Of a stretch of 14,589 nucleotides of DNA, positions 1-8,041 are shown piece by piece. Position numbers and translations under genes: made by a program. The notes beneath the pieces are model-generated. The model had not been told where the DNA came from. It saw only the letters and a list, made by a program, of their open reading frames with translations, and ran no database searches. The stretch's first letter is position 1. Each line of letters begins with the position of its first letter. Source of the DNA: Cloacimonetes bacterium UBA5456. Lineage in GTDB: Bacteria; Cloacimonadota; Cloacimonadia; Cloacimonadales; Cloacimonadaceae. Where the stretch lies: assembly GCA_002427325.1 (NCBI GenBank), contig DIQS01000014.1:47360-61948 (forward strand). The letters are read 5' to 3'.

Positions 1-30
1 ACCCTCTAAGGAAGCAGTGGAAAAGACACG

Positions 31-58
31 AAAAAAGCCGAGCGTGAACCCGGCTTTT
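31..58 (-). terminator. Rho-independent terminator of serA
   Basis: Read on the minus strand, arms AAAAGCCG and CGGCTTTT pair perfectly over 8 bp. The stem can extend by a G-T and a G-C pair, leaving a 6-base loop. Six T residues end the 3' arm. The hairpin starts 17 bases past the serA stop codon. The plus-strand reading has only four T residues before the run is broken, so it mainly serves serA. Confidence 0.85.
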
Positions 59-75
59 GCATGATGTATGTTTGA

Positions 76-996
76 TTAGTTTACCTTAAAGGTCTTGTCG
101 CCTCTGTCGATGAATCCAACGATCTGACGAGCTGCGGCGATGCCTGCATTGGTATTTGCTTCGCCGGTCTGTGCGCCCATCTTCTTAGGCGTGCAGAAAA
201 TTCTCTCGGCATATTCTGCGTTGATTGCATCGAGATTGCCGGGAGCCACGTCGCTCACATAGCGGAAGCCTTTCTTTTCGGCAAATGCTTTGAGGAGGTC
301 GGCTTCGTTGATAAGCTCTTTTCTGGCGGTGTTTACGAGGGTAAAGTTATCGCCCACAAGGGAAAGCATGTCCCAATTGATGGATTCTTTGGTCTCGTCG
401 TTGGCGGGAACGTGCAGGGAAACATAGTCGCCGGTTTTGAAGATATCGGCAACTTTGCTAAGGGGCTTAACGCCTTCTTTGGTCATCACTTCGTTTGCGA
501 TGTAAGGATCATAGGCATAAATCTCCATGCCGATGCCTTTTGCCATGCGGCCAACGAGGCGAGCGATGTAGCCAAATCCATAGAGCACAAGCTTTTTGCC
601 TGCGAGTTCAGAGCCGCTCTTGCCTGCAAACTTGGCGCGTGCGAGGTAGATCATCATTCCGATGGTGAGCTCTGCAACTGCGTTTGCATTCTGGCCGGGG
701 GTGTTCATCACCACAACATTGTGGGAAGTTGCAGCTTTGAGGTCAACGTTGTCATATCCTGCGCCGGCACGAACGACTATTTTGAGGTTCTTGGCTGCGT
801 CTAAAACAGCTTCGTCAACCTTGTCACTGCGGATGATGAGTGCGTCAACATCGGCTACTGCAGCATACAAATCGGCTGGATCGGTGTAGGATTCGAGAAA
901 AGTGTAGTCGTATTTTGCAGCTTCAAGCTCGGCTTTGATCTTTGCGGCGGCTGCTGCGGCAAAGGGTTTTTCTGTGGCAATTAGTACTTTTGGCAT
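76..996 (-). CDS. serA: D-3-phosphoglycerate dehydrogenase, short lysine type
   Basis: This cytoplasmic enzyme probably oxidises 3-phosphoglycerate to 3-phosphohydroxypyruvate with NAD, the first step of serine biosynthesis. The 306 residues hold the substrate and Rossmann domains of the D-2-hydroxyacid dehydrogenase family and no C-terminal ACT domain, so serine feedback through ACT is not expected. Visible marks are VVRAGAGYDNVD (74-85), NTPGQNANAVAEL (98-110), the nucleotide loop GFGYIA (140-145, Ala replacing the last Gly) and the substrate arginine in NTAR (R225). The usual catalytic His of TPHxGA is replaced by Lys in TPKKMGAQT (about K272). From memory, this is normal in the type IIIK branch of Bacteroides and Entamoeba PGDH, so the gene is not degenerate. 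The start is fixed by GGAGG 7 bases upstream. It is transcribed alone. A related 2-hydroxyacid dehydrogenase activity cannot be excluded. Confidence 0.9.
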   Translation of the reverse strand: MPKVLIATEKPFAAAAAAKIKAELEAAKYDYTFLESYTDPADLYAAVADVDALIIRSDKVDEAVLDAAKNLKIVVRAGAGYDNVDLKAATSHNVVVMNTPGQNANAVAELTIGMMIYLARAKFAGKSGSELAGKKLVLYGFGYIARLVGRMAKGIGMEIYAYDPYIANEVMTKEGVKPLSKVADIFKTGDYVSLHVPANDETKESINWDMLSLVGDNFTLVNTARKELINEADLLKAFAEKKGFRYVSDVAPGNLDAINAEYAERIFCTPKKMGAQTGEANTNAGIAAARQIVGFIDRGDKTFKVN

Positions 997-1002
997 AATT
1001 AG

Positions 1003-1065
1003 CCTCCATTGTTATTATTTGTATTCTTCTAAAAATATTATAAGCTTTTTGGGGTTAAATGCAAA
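1003..1065 (-). promoter_or_regulatory. serA promoter and ribosome binding site
   Basis: On the minus strand a perfect TATAAT lies at 1042-1037. Seventeen bases further upstream is TTTGCA (1065-1060), which matches the -35 consensus at four of six positions. Transcription would start near 1030, giving a leader of about 35 bases with GGAGG at 1007-1003. The leader is too short for a riboswitch. The -10 and ribosome site are clear; the -35 assignment is weaker. Confidence 0.6.
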
Positions 1066-1110
1066 AGATATTCTCATTTGTCCAATGATTTTTCTCATAT
1101 TGATGTAATT

Positions 1111-2577
1111 TTACCTCGTCTTTTGAGCTTTTAAATGCTCTGCAATGTCTTTTGCCGAGATATTCATGCGCCAATCCCAGTTTCCGGTTGGAGTGCCGGG
1201 AGTGTTCATCCTGTGGCTTTCGTCCAGGCCTAAGATATCTTGCATGGGCAATATCATTGTCTTGCAACCGGATAGACGCGCGATGGCTGCCATGATCTCG
1301 TGTGTGTTATCCTCTGTAGGAAACTCCTTTTCGGGGAGGTATTGCTTGCAGAATTGCTCGAGATTGCGCCTTGTTTGTGAGTCCTCATTGAGCGATCTAA
1401 ACCAGCCTCTTGAGGTGTTGTTATCGTGCGTGCCGGTATATACGATGCGGTTTTTGGGGAAGCGCGAGATGTCCTGAACCCCGTCATCGAAGCAAAATTG
1501 GAGCACGATCATGCCCGGGAGGCTGTATTTATCGCGGTAGTGACAGACTTCATCGTTGAGGATTCCGAGGTCTTCAGCGATGAATCGCTCCTTTAAAAAT
1601 CTGCGGTTGAGTTCCTCGAAAAAGGCTTTCGGACTGGCTTTCACCCAACTGCCTTCCTTTGCGTCTTTGGGTTCAACTTTGTCTATCAAAGGCACTTTCC
1701 AATAGTTTACATAGCCGATAAAGTGGTCTAATCTAAGCAGATCAACGAATTCCAAGGCGGAGGCAAAGCGACGCATGAAAAGTTCAAAGCCGTCCTCTTC
1801 CATCTTTTCCCAGAGGTAGATGGGATTTCCCCAAAGCTGGCCTTCGTCGGAAAAGGCGTCGGGCGGGACCCCGGCAAAGCTTTGGCGCATTCCCTCATCA
1901 TCGAGGTCAAAAAGCTCCTGAAAAGCCCATACTTCGGCACTTTCATAGCTGAGATATAGGGGCACATCACCGATGATTTTGATGCCTTGTGAAGTCACGT
2001 GCTCTTTGAGGCGACTGAGCTGCTCATCAAAGATGGCTTGGATGGCGGCTATCTCGCGCGCCCGGGGTTCTTTGATGATGTCTTTAAATAGCTTGTCATT
2101 ATAGCTTTTGTGTGCTGTGTCCCATTTTTGCCAGTTTGAATGTCCATAGCTTTCGGTGAGGAAGAGAAAGGAAGTGTAAGCCTTGATATAGTAGGCTTTT
2201 TCCTCTATGTATTCGTCTATATTATGGCACTCTAAAAAACGATTTGCGGCGATCTTGAGCATTGTGTCTTTCGCTTTATACACGCTTTCAAAGTCGATTT
2301 TCCATGCTTTGGGAAGGCGTATTACTTCATTATTTTTGAGCAGTCCGTCCTTGATAAGCAATTCCGGGCTAATTAGATAGGGGTTGCCGGCAAAGGCAGA
2401 AATCGGGTTATAGGGTGAGTTTCCATAACCCGGATGGTTCAGCGGCAAGATCTGCCAAAAACTATGTCCATTCTGCACAAGATAATCTGCAAAAACGTAG
2501 GCTTCACTTCCGAGATCGCCAATGCCATATTCAGTATTCAAACTACTGATATGAAGCAAGATGCCGCTCTGTTTCAA
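1111..2577 (-). CDS. malQ: 4-alpha-glucanotransferase (amylomaltase, GH77)
   Basis: This cytoplasmic enzyme transfers alpha-1,4-glucan segments between maltodextrins and belongs to glycogen or maltodextrin metabolism. At 488 residues it has the bacterial amylomaltase length. GH77 marks are complete: SGILLHISSL (4-13), YGIGDLG (17-23), GVPPDAFSDEGQLWGNP (236-252), nucleophile D284 in RLDHF, acid/base E335 in FIAEDLG, third carboxylate D385 in GTHDNN, and NTPGTPTGNWDWR (458-470). The start is a TTG codon overlapping the holA stop as TTGA. No ATG lies upstream in frame, the protein begins exactly where MalQ proteins usually do, and GGAG sits 5 bases before the TTG. It is the last gene of the long operon, and no other sugar gene is nearby. 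Function is firm from the family. Confidence 0.96.
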   Translation of the reverse strand: MKQSGILLHISSLNTEYGIGDLGSEAYVFADYLVQNGHSFWQILPLNHPGYGNSPYNPISAFAGNPYLISPELLIKDGLLKNNEVIRLPKAWKIDFESVYKAKDTMLKIAANRFLECHNIDEYIEEKAYYIKAYTSFLFLTESYGHSNWQKWDTAHKSYNDKLFKDIIKEPRAREIAAIQAIFDEQLSRLKEHVTSQGIKIIGDVPLYLSYESAEVWAFQELFDLDDEGMRQSFAGVPPDAFSDEGQLWGNPIYLWEKMEEDGFELFMRRFASALEFVDLLRLDHFIGYVNYWKVPLIDKVEPKDAKEGSWVKASPKAFFEELNRRFLKERFIAEDLGILNDEVCHYRDKYSLPGMIVLQFCFDDGVQDISRFPKNRIVYTGTHDNNTSRGWFRSLNEDSQTRRNLEQFCKQYLPEKEFPTEDNTHEIMAAIARLSGCKTMILPMQDILGLDESHRMNTPGTPTGNWDWRMNISAKDIAEHLKAQKTR

Positions 2578-3581
2578 ACCGTCTCCATGATCTTGATCAA
2601 ACAGAGTTCTATGATCATGTTTCTATCGATGGAACTGCTTTTTAGCTCGTAATCAGTTTGATAGATAATATCCATGACCTTTTCCAGCGCGGGAAGCGGG
2701 TATCGGCGGGCAAAGGCGAGATATTCTTTGCGTTGCGTGGCGAATATCTCAAAGAGGTGCTTTGCAGAGATTTCGCTGTCGCTAAGCTTGTTTTTGCGAA
2801 GGAGTTGTATCTTCCAAAGGGTGTTAAATAGCTGTATGAGCTGAAAGAGAATGCGGATGGGCTCCATCTCGGAATCGATCATGAGATGCAGGTGCTTGAT
2901 GGCAATTGGGAGATTGCCGCCGCCGATGGCGCGATAGAAGTCGATGCGTGTGCCCAGTCTCTTGCCGCTGAGGCTGGTCTCGAGGTCTTTCACGGTGATC
3001 TGATCGCGCTTGCCGGTGAGTATGTCCAGCTTGATAAGTTCGTTTGCAGCAGTGTAATAGTCCAGTTCAATGCGGCTGATAAAGTCGTCTATCGCCTGTG
3101 CTGACATACTCTTGCCGATGCGCCTGAGCTCGGTGTTGAGCCAAGACCTGATGTCTCTGCTAAACTTTGGGGGATCGCAGTCTATCCGCAAACTGCCCGC
3201 CGTCATCTTCTTCCAAACGGTGAATTTGCCGTCAATCTTACTGCTCACAACGATCAGGCTTTGGCTCTCCAATGTGTCGTCAAAATATGAGCCAAGCAAG
3301 TCTAAGCTGCGTTTATTTAAAGCCTCGGCGTTTTTGATGATGAGTAGCTTCGCATCCGAAAAGATGGTGTAGCTATCTAAGTGATCCGCAAGCTCTTCGA
3401 AGCTCACTTCGTCGCCATAGACTAAGGTCGTGTCCACCTCTCCATCCGCTTTGATTGAACTTGAAATCTGCCCGATAATCTTGTCTATCAGATATGCGTC
3501 TTCGCCGACGAGGAGGAAGTTCTCCCCTATTTTTGCTCGACGAGAGCCGTATTCAAGGGCACTTACGGGTGAATCTTTCAT
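2574..3581 (-). CDS. holA: DNA polymerase III, delta subunit
   Basis: The delta subunit of the clamp loader opens the sliding clamp. The protein is 335 residues, the usual length. It begins with an AAA+-like fold: FLLVGEDAYLIDKII (22-36) corresponds to the degenerate nucleotide loop region, followed by TIFSDAKLLIIKNAE (72-86) and a strand at LIVVSSKIDG (109-118). The C-terminal helical collar contains the characteristic AANELIKLDI (178-187), then RAIGGGN (217-223) and LFQLIQLFNTLWKI (245-258). As in other delta subunits no true Walker A is seen, which fits its lack of ATPase activity. The start codon overlaps the uppP stop as TAATG and has no clear ribosome site, so its translation is probably coupled to uppP. 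A replication gene in an envelope operon is simply a mixed operon, common in small genomes. Confidence 0.9.
   Translation of the reverse strand: MKDSPVSALEYGSRRAKIGENFLLVGEDAYLIDKIIGQISSSIKADGEVDTTLVYGDEVSFEELADHLDSYTIFSDAKLLIIKNAEALNKRSLDLLGSYFDDTLESQSLIVVSSKIDGKFTVWKKMTAGSLRIDCDPPKFSRDIRSWLNTELRRIGKSMSAQAIDDFISRIELDYYTAANELIKLDILTGKRDQITVKDLETSLSGKRLGTRIDFYRAIGGGNLPIAIKHLHLMIDSEMEPIRILFQLIQLFNTLWKIQLLRKNKLSDSEISAKHLFEIFATQRKEYLAFARRYPLPALEKVMDIIYQTDYELKSSSIDRNMIIELCLIKIMETV
2583..2586 (-). promoter_or_regulatory. Ribosome binding site deciding the TTG start of malQ
   Basis: GGAG within the last codons of holA lies 5 bases before the TTG at 2577. It supports TTG as the real start and re-initiation by ribosomes finishing holA. 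Confidence 0.6.
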
Positions 3582-4393
3582 TAGAAGAAACTAAGGTAAG
3601 CTATGGTGATAACTCCTACTGCCCAAAGGTAATAGGAGAAATATTTGAGTGAACCTGCTTGGATGAGGCGGATCAAGAAGGCGATCACTAAATAGCCGCT
3701 GACAAAAGAAACGATGAAACCGGCTATATAATTGCCCCACATGGCACTATCTATGGCTTGGAACTCTTTGATGCTCGTCAAGTTTGCCCCTAAGATCGCG
3801 GGGATGGAAAGAAGAAATGAGAACTGGGCGGCGTCCTTGCGTTTCATTCCACATAAGACCGATGCGGCGATGGTGGAGCCGGAACGACTGATGCCGGGCA
3901 GGATTGCAATCCCTTGCGCCAAGCCAATGAGCGTAGATTTGACAATGCCAATATTCGACTGTGGAGTCTCTGCATCTTTCTTCATGTCAGAGAGATAGAG
4001 GATTACTCCGGTGACAATAAGTAGTGATGCTACCAATCTTGGCATTTGATATGCAGCCTTAAACCAATCGCCAAAGATGAGATATATAACTCCCGTGGCG
4101 ACAGTCGATATGATGAGATAGAGGACAATCTTACGATTCTTGGTGTGACTCTCGCCAATAGAGTCTTTGCGCCAGATAAAAAGTGAGCGGATCAAGTCCC
4201 AAATTGGACGATAAAAATAGATTACAACAGCAAGCAGCGTGCCGAGATGGAGAAATATCTCAAAGCTGAGATTCTCTTCAATCCCAAAGCCAAATAGCTT
4301 TTGCACCAAAACTAAGTGTCCTGAAGAACTGACGGGGATAAATTCCGTCAATCCCTGCACTAAACCTAATATAATTGCTTCGATAAAATTCAT
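3581..4393 (-). CDS. uppP: Undecaprenyl-diphosphate phosphatase
   Basis: This inner-membrane enzyme dephosphorylates undecaprenyl diphosphate to recycle the lipid carrier used for peptidoglycan and surface glycans; overexpression of the family gives bacitracin resistance. The 270 residues contain both family signatures: the QxxxE segment with EFIPVSSSGHL (Q13, E17, 17-27) and PGISRSGST (166-174, with R170). About seven or eight hydrophobic segments are visible, for example 46-62, 88-107, 120-136, 192-204, 221-240 and 250-268. It overlaps the upstream deacetylase as ATGA, and GGAG 5 bases before the ATG lies inside that gene's last codons. Its place after the deacetylase and envelope genes suggests coordinated envelope synthesis, which is inference. 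Confidence 0.96.
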   Translation of the reverse strand: MNFIEAIILGLVQGLTEFIPVSSSGHLVLVQKLFGFGIEENLSFEIFLHLGTLLAVVIYFYRPIWDLIRSLFIWRKDSIGESHTKNRKIVLYLIISTVATGVIYLIFGDWFKAAYQMPRLVASLLIVTGVILYLSDMKKDAETPQSNIGIVKSTLIGLAQGIAILPGISRSGSTIAASVLCGMKRKDAAQFSFLLSIPAILGANLTSIKEFQAIDSAMWGNYIAGFIVSFVSGYLVIAFLIRLIQAGSLKYFSYYLWAVGVITIAYLSFF

Positions 4394-5718
4394 ATAATCT
4401 CCGGTATATTGCGCTGGTCTAATTCTGAAAGCGGGATCAAGGTGAAACCTGCGCTTTTTAATCTTTTGATGACCTCTTTCAGATATTCGAGCTTTTCTGG
4501 GCTGTGACAGTGCGTTATTGCTATCACATGCCTGTTTGACTCTGCTAACTTATTTATCTGGTTGAGCTTGGAGTTCATCGTGGATTGACTGATGTTGGGG
4601 CTGTCCAAAAAGAGGTCGTTTCTAAAAGCCTTTATGCTTGATTTCTGAGCGGTTTGATATGCCACCGAGACATTTGTCGTGCGGCTATCTAAAAAGAGCT
4701 TGTCGTGGTCTTTAAGCACGTTTACCACAGATTGCATCAGATGAGGGTCAGAGGTCGCAAGGCTGCCCATGTGGTTGTTTATCCCCAAGCAGTTCGGCAT
4801 CTTGGCTAAGAATGAGCTCAATGTCTTGCGCACCTGAGCTTCATTGTGTTGCGCTAAGATCGCGTTCTTGCCGGGGTTCACCTTCGGATAGCCGATGGGC
4901 TCCATCGGAACGTGGATGATGTAGTCCCTGCCTTGCCGGTCTGCGAGTCTCACGGTTTGATCTGTGTGAGGAGCCTCTGGGAAAATCGCAAAACAGACCT
5001 CGGGATCAAGGGCGAAAAAGCCTTCTAAGAGCTTGCCGCCGATGTCGCCAAAGTCATCAATGACAATGGTTATGGTCTTATCCGAGCCTTTTTTTTGGTA
5101 AACATTGTTGTCGTAATATAGTTCAATTTCATATTGCTCGGTGCTGTTTTTATCTCTAAAAAGCAGACTCTGTTTGGTGCGGCTGTCTTGTCCTTTCACA
5201 AACTTTGCGGAGTTCACCTCCATCTTGCCTTTGAAGATCATGTTTGCATAGGTTAAGTCCATCTGAGAGCGGTCGATGGGAATGGAAAAGTTTGCTCTGT
5301 TATCGATCTTTCTACGCCTTACTGCACTGGCCGGAACGCCTATCTCATTAGCTGTGTTGCGAATAACGAGATCAATCTCACTCTCGCCGTCAACTGCCAA
5401 GGAAGGGCCTTCTTGCTTGTCGCGCTTAGGATGGATGGTGAGTTCAATCTCCTCGTCTTGCTCTTCTTTCTTGCTCTTCTTTGGGGTTGTAGCCACACTT
5501 TTTGCGCGTTCTTTAATCTGCTGTTTTTCAAGTGCTATCTGCTCTTCAAGGTCTTGAGGCGCCGGCATCGGGTTTCTAATCAGAATCCACATCAAAAAGA
5601 TCACGAAAAGACCCGCTAAAAGATAGTATCCTAAGCGTGGGCTCTTGTTCTTGGCTCTCTTTCTGACAGTCTTTTTGCTCTTTTTGACAGGTTTACGATT
5701 ATATTTGCGTTTTGCCAT
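4390..5718 (-). CDS. Membrane-anchored divergent polysaccharide deacetylase (YibQ-like)
   Basis: The C-terminal half (about 213-442) matches the divergent polysaccharide deacetylase family (PF04748, YibQ). Motifs in order are TIVIDDFGD (217-225, with D221 and D222), HVPMEP (269-274), NNHMGS (314-319, H316), FLDSRTT (342-348) and ITHCHSP (401-407, H403 and H405). These are the acid and histidine positions expected of an NodB-like metal site. Residues 1-28 are extremely Lys/Arg-rich, 31-47 form one membrane helix, and 55-75 a likely short coiled coil. The catalytic part is therefore probably periplasmic and tethered to the inner membrane. A less conserved domain at 112-205 precedes the catalytic fold. 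It overlaps the upstream membrane-protein gene by 20 bases in another frame and uppP by ATGA. The substrate is unproven, since deacetylase activity has seldom been shown for this family. Confidence 0.85.
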   Translation of the reverse strand: MAKRKYNRKPVKKSKKTVRKRAKNKSPRLGYYLLAGLFVIFLMWILIRNPMPAPQDLEEQIALEKQQIKERAKSVATTPKKSKKEEQDEEIELTIHPKRDKQEGPSLAVDGESEIDLVIRNTANEIGVPASAVRRRKIDNRANFSIPIDRSQMDLTYANMIFKGKMEVNSAKFVKGQDSRTKQSLLFRDKNSTEQYEIELYYDNNVYQKKGSDKTITIVIDDFGDIGGKLLEGFFALDPEVCFAIFPEAPHTDQTVRLADRQGRDYIIHVPMEPIGYPKVNPGKNAILAQHNEAQVRKTLSSFLAKMPNCLGINNHMGSLATSDPHLMQSVVNVLKDHDKLFLDSRTTNVSVAYQTAQKSSIKAFRNDLFLDSPNISQSTMNSKLNQINKLAESNRHVIAITHCHSPEKLEYLKEVIKRLKSAGFTLIPLSELDQRNIPEII

Positions 5719-6559
5719 GGTCTCTTTGCTCTTTCATGATCGGATGCAGCGCTAAGACAAGCTGATCTCCGACATACATAAAGGGATAGAATAACAAGTT
5801 TGAAAGCAGGAATGCTGCAGTCAATAAAAAGACATTTACAGCTACGCTGCTGATTTTGTTCACAGGCATCAGCATGATGCTCAGACTAATGCCGGTGACA
5901 TCGAAGATTGAGTTCATCAGTGGTATGAATACATAGCTTACAGCAAGCAGATATATCTTCACCATAACAACCATGCTCAGAAGCATGATGAGGGTAAACA
6001 TGAAAGCCCGAAAGGGGTTTCTCATCACCCAGATATAACATTTAGCTTGGCAATGCTTCGTGCTATAATGCTGTTCCCTGAATGGCTTTAGCCACATTGT
6101 GTAAACATAAAACAAGAGGATAATGGATGTAGTGAACAGCCTGAAGGCATACATCACGCCTTGCTTCAGCGGCAGCTCTATGCCATAGAAATAGGAGAGA
6201 AACTTCGTAAGCACATAGAAGATCATTAGGACTATCAACGTGATAAAGAGATAGACATGGAGCTTGATCACGATGTTGTAAAACTCTTCTAAACGGCTCT
6301 TTTGTTGCTTCATCGAGCCTTCAAATACGCCTATGTATATCTTTAAGACCATGAAGCCCACATACATCAAAAGTACGAAATAGAACACCAAGGGCAGAAA
6401 GTGAATACGATTCATCAAGAGTGTGCTGAAAGACGCCAGAGCTGATTCGTGGGACAGCCAAAAGAATAGCAACACGGGATACAGGAAGATCTGAACGCCG
6501 CTATATCCTGAAAACATCGCCTTTAAGAGCTGTTTGAGAAAGGATGAGAACCAGTGCAC
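5699..6559 (-). CDS. Unrecognised six-helix inner-membrane protein
   Basis: I do not recognise the family. The 286 residues are very hydrophobic, with likely helices at 22-38, 55-78, 98-122, 134-158, 184-212 and 237-262. Hydrophilic stretches at 80-96 (SMKQQKSRLEEF), 157-183 and 271-286 are basic and probably cytoplasmic. No signal peptide, ATP-binding motif or conserved catalytic pair stands out. The layout is like small membrane families of unknown function sometimes found beside envelope genes. The start is GTG; the AGGA overlapping the stop of the upstream barrel gene lies 7 bases before it. The 20-base overlap with the deacetylase gene suggests coupled translation. Position between an outer-membrane barrel and a periplasmic enzyme suggests a role in envelope assembly or transport, which is inference. 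Confidence 0.85.
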   Translation of the reverse strand: MHWFSSFLKQLLKAMFSGYSGVQIFLYPVLLFFWLSHESALASFSTLLMNRIHFLPLVFYFVLLMYVGFMVLKIYIGVFEGSMKQQKSRLEEFYNIVIKLHVYLFITLIVLMIFYVLTKFLSYFYGIELPLKQGVMYAFRLFTTSIILLFYVYTMWLKPFREQHYSTKHCQAKCYIWVMRNPFRAFMFTLIMLLSMVVMVKIYLLAVSYVFIPLMNSIFDVTGISLSIMLMPVNKISSVAVNVFLLTAAFLLSNLLFYPFMYVGDQLVLALHPIMKEQRDHGKTQI

Positions 6560-6568
6560 AAGCCTATC

Positions 6569-8041
6569 CTAAAACCTTACTTCAAGACCCAAAAGGCCAT
6601 TGACATTCTTCTTGGGGATATTGTAATACTCTTCTATCTCAGAATTAAGCACATTCTCAACTCTGAGATATACTCGGTTATAGTCATTCAAATAGTAGTT
6701 GCTAAAGATGCCTACATCCACAATGTAAGGCAGCTTGTTTTCGCCTAAGTCTCTCCTGCGGGCAGCTTGTTCTACCTTCATCCCGATATCAAGCTTTTTG
6801 AAAGGCTTCATGTCTGCTTTCGTAATGAGCCTAAAGGGGGCGTGATAAGGCAGCCAATACTCTTTCGTGTCGGGCAAGTAAGGGATTTCAAAGCTTACTA
6901 TCTGCTCGAGGACGAAGTTCTTGCCTTGATATATAAGGCTCACCTGTGAAAGGTTTGCCACATACTTATCAAACACTACCTCGACGACATCGCTTCCCGC
7001 ATTATAGCTTCTCATGGGCTTAGCATTCTCATATGAGGTGTTGTTCTTGATCTCAAGCTTCAGCGGGGTGCCGCCAAAGTGAGCCTTTTGAAAGGTAAAG
7101 GAAAGATCAAGCGGCATCAGAGTGTTCACTTGTTCACAATCAAGAATCGTCCAAGAAAGCTCATCCGAAATAGCCCTGAAGCCGTTATGGACAAGCTTGG
7201 GCTCGTTTGCGATCACCAAATGACTGTCATATTCAAAGACATTGCGCCACATAAAGCCGAGCGATGGGAAGAAGCTATGTTTATCAAACATGATGTGCAG
7301 AGCAATGTTGGCGTCGTCATGAGGGTAATAGCGCGCAAAGCAGTGGAGAGCAGACTCTTTCTCATCCAAGACGAAGCTATTGCCAATCAAGTGGTTATCC
7401 CACACAGCTTCGCTTTGATGGCGGGCATTAAAGCGCAGTTTATCATTGCCTTGACTTGCAACATATTTAGCGAAGCCGATCTCGTTGACTATCTTGCGTA
7501 AGCTTAAGTCGCCCAGCGCAAAGCTCTTTGAATATGTGGATAACTCGCCATTGAATAGAGAGTAAATCAAATCATCTGATGCAATGCCTTTGTGGTAGAA
7601 TCTCGTTAACAGGTCGCTTTTCTTGGAGAGATTAAAATCAAAGCCCACCGTTTGATCGACTTCCCAGTCTTCGATAGTCATTATTGCATGAAGATCAACA
7701 TGCTGCTCCCAAAACATGCTTTTCAATCTGCTTTTAAGGTTGGTGATTTTGATTTTTGAATAGACAACACTGTCGGTGCCACCACGAAAGTCAAGATACC
7801 AAGTGTAATTTTGCTTTTTGGCTTCTTGTTCTTCATCCGCCAAGAAAGGCACATCATAAGGGATGAAGCTGGGTAGGTCGCCACTTTCAGGGTCTAAGAA
7901 GTTTCTTGGGGCTTCCCTTTTCAAGAGAATCATGCTGTCTGTTTCCCAGCCACCAACTTCGATGTCGGGCAGTTCTTGAACTTGAGCAAGGAGAATGCCG
8001 AAGCAAAGGGAAAGGATGAGTAATGCTGCTATGCGCTTCAT
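6569..8041 (-). CDS. Outer-membrane beta-barrel resembling the barrel of TonB-dependent receptors, without a plug
   Basis: The 490 residues begin with a Sec signal peptide (MKRIAALLILSLCFGILLA, cleavage near 19/20). The mature start carries ELPDIEVGG (23-31), which looks like a TonB-box-type sequence. From about 78 onward alternating polar/hydrophobic strands dominate, such as YTWYLDFRG (79-87), LDLSFTFQKAHF (311-322) and DVGIFSNYYLNDYNRVYLRV (442-461). The end VENVLNSEIEEYY (461-473) and NGLLGLEVRF (481-490, terminal Phe) is the typical ending of TonB-dependent receptor barrels and the BAM recognition signal. No plug domain fits between the signal peptide and the first strand. The ATGA overlap with the TPR gene and a strong GGAGG 4 bases upstream tie the two genes together. 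Ligand unknown. A porin-like or assembly role is equally possible. Confidence 0.75.
   Translation of the reverse strand: MKRIAALLILSLCFGILLAQVQELPDIEVGGWETDSMILLKREAPRNFLDPESGDLPSFIPYDVPFLADEEQEAKKQNYTWYLDFRGGTDSVVYSKIKITNLKSRLKSMFWEQHVDLHAIMTIEDWEVDQTVGFDFNLSKKSDLLTRFYHKGIASDDLIYSLFNGELSTYSKSFALGDLSLRKIVNEIGFAKYVASQGNDKLRFNARHQSEAVWDNHLIGNSFVLDEKESALHCFARYYPHDDANIALHIMFDKHSFFPSLGFMWRNVFEYDSHLVIANEPKLVHNGFRAISDELSWTILDCEQVNTLMPLDLSFTFQKAHFGGTPLKLEIKNNTSYENAKPMRSYNAGSDVVEVVFDKYVANLSQVSLIYQGKNFVLEQIVSFEIPYLPDTKEYWLPYHAPFRLITKADMKPFKKLDIGMKVEQAARRRDLGENKLPYIVDVGIFSNYYLNDYNRVYLRVENVLNSEIEEYYNIPKKNVNGLLGLEVRF

Noticed and set aside
412..804. 130-codon plus-strand frame opposite serA
   Set aside because: It is a shadow of serA; the cysteine/histidine-rich translation is not protein-like.
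76..996. serA as a decayed gene because the catalytic His is missing
   Set aside because: The frame, promoter, ribosome site and terminator are intact, and the lysine form is normal in one branch of the family.
1066..1110. Possible terminator after malQ
   Set aside because: Only a 4-bp stem (CATT/AATG) is present, with no following T run on the minus strand.
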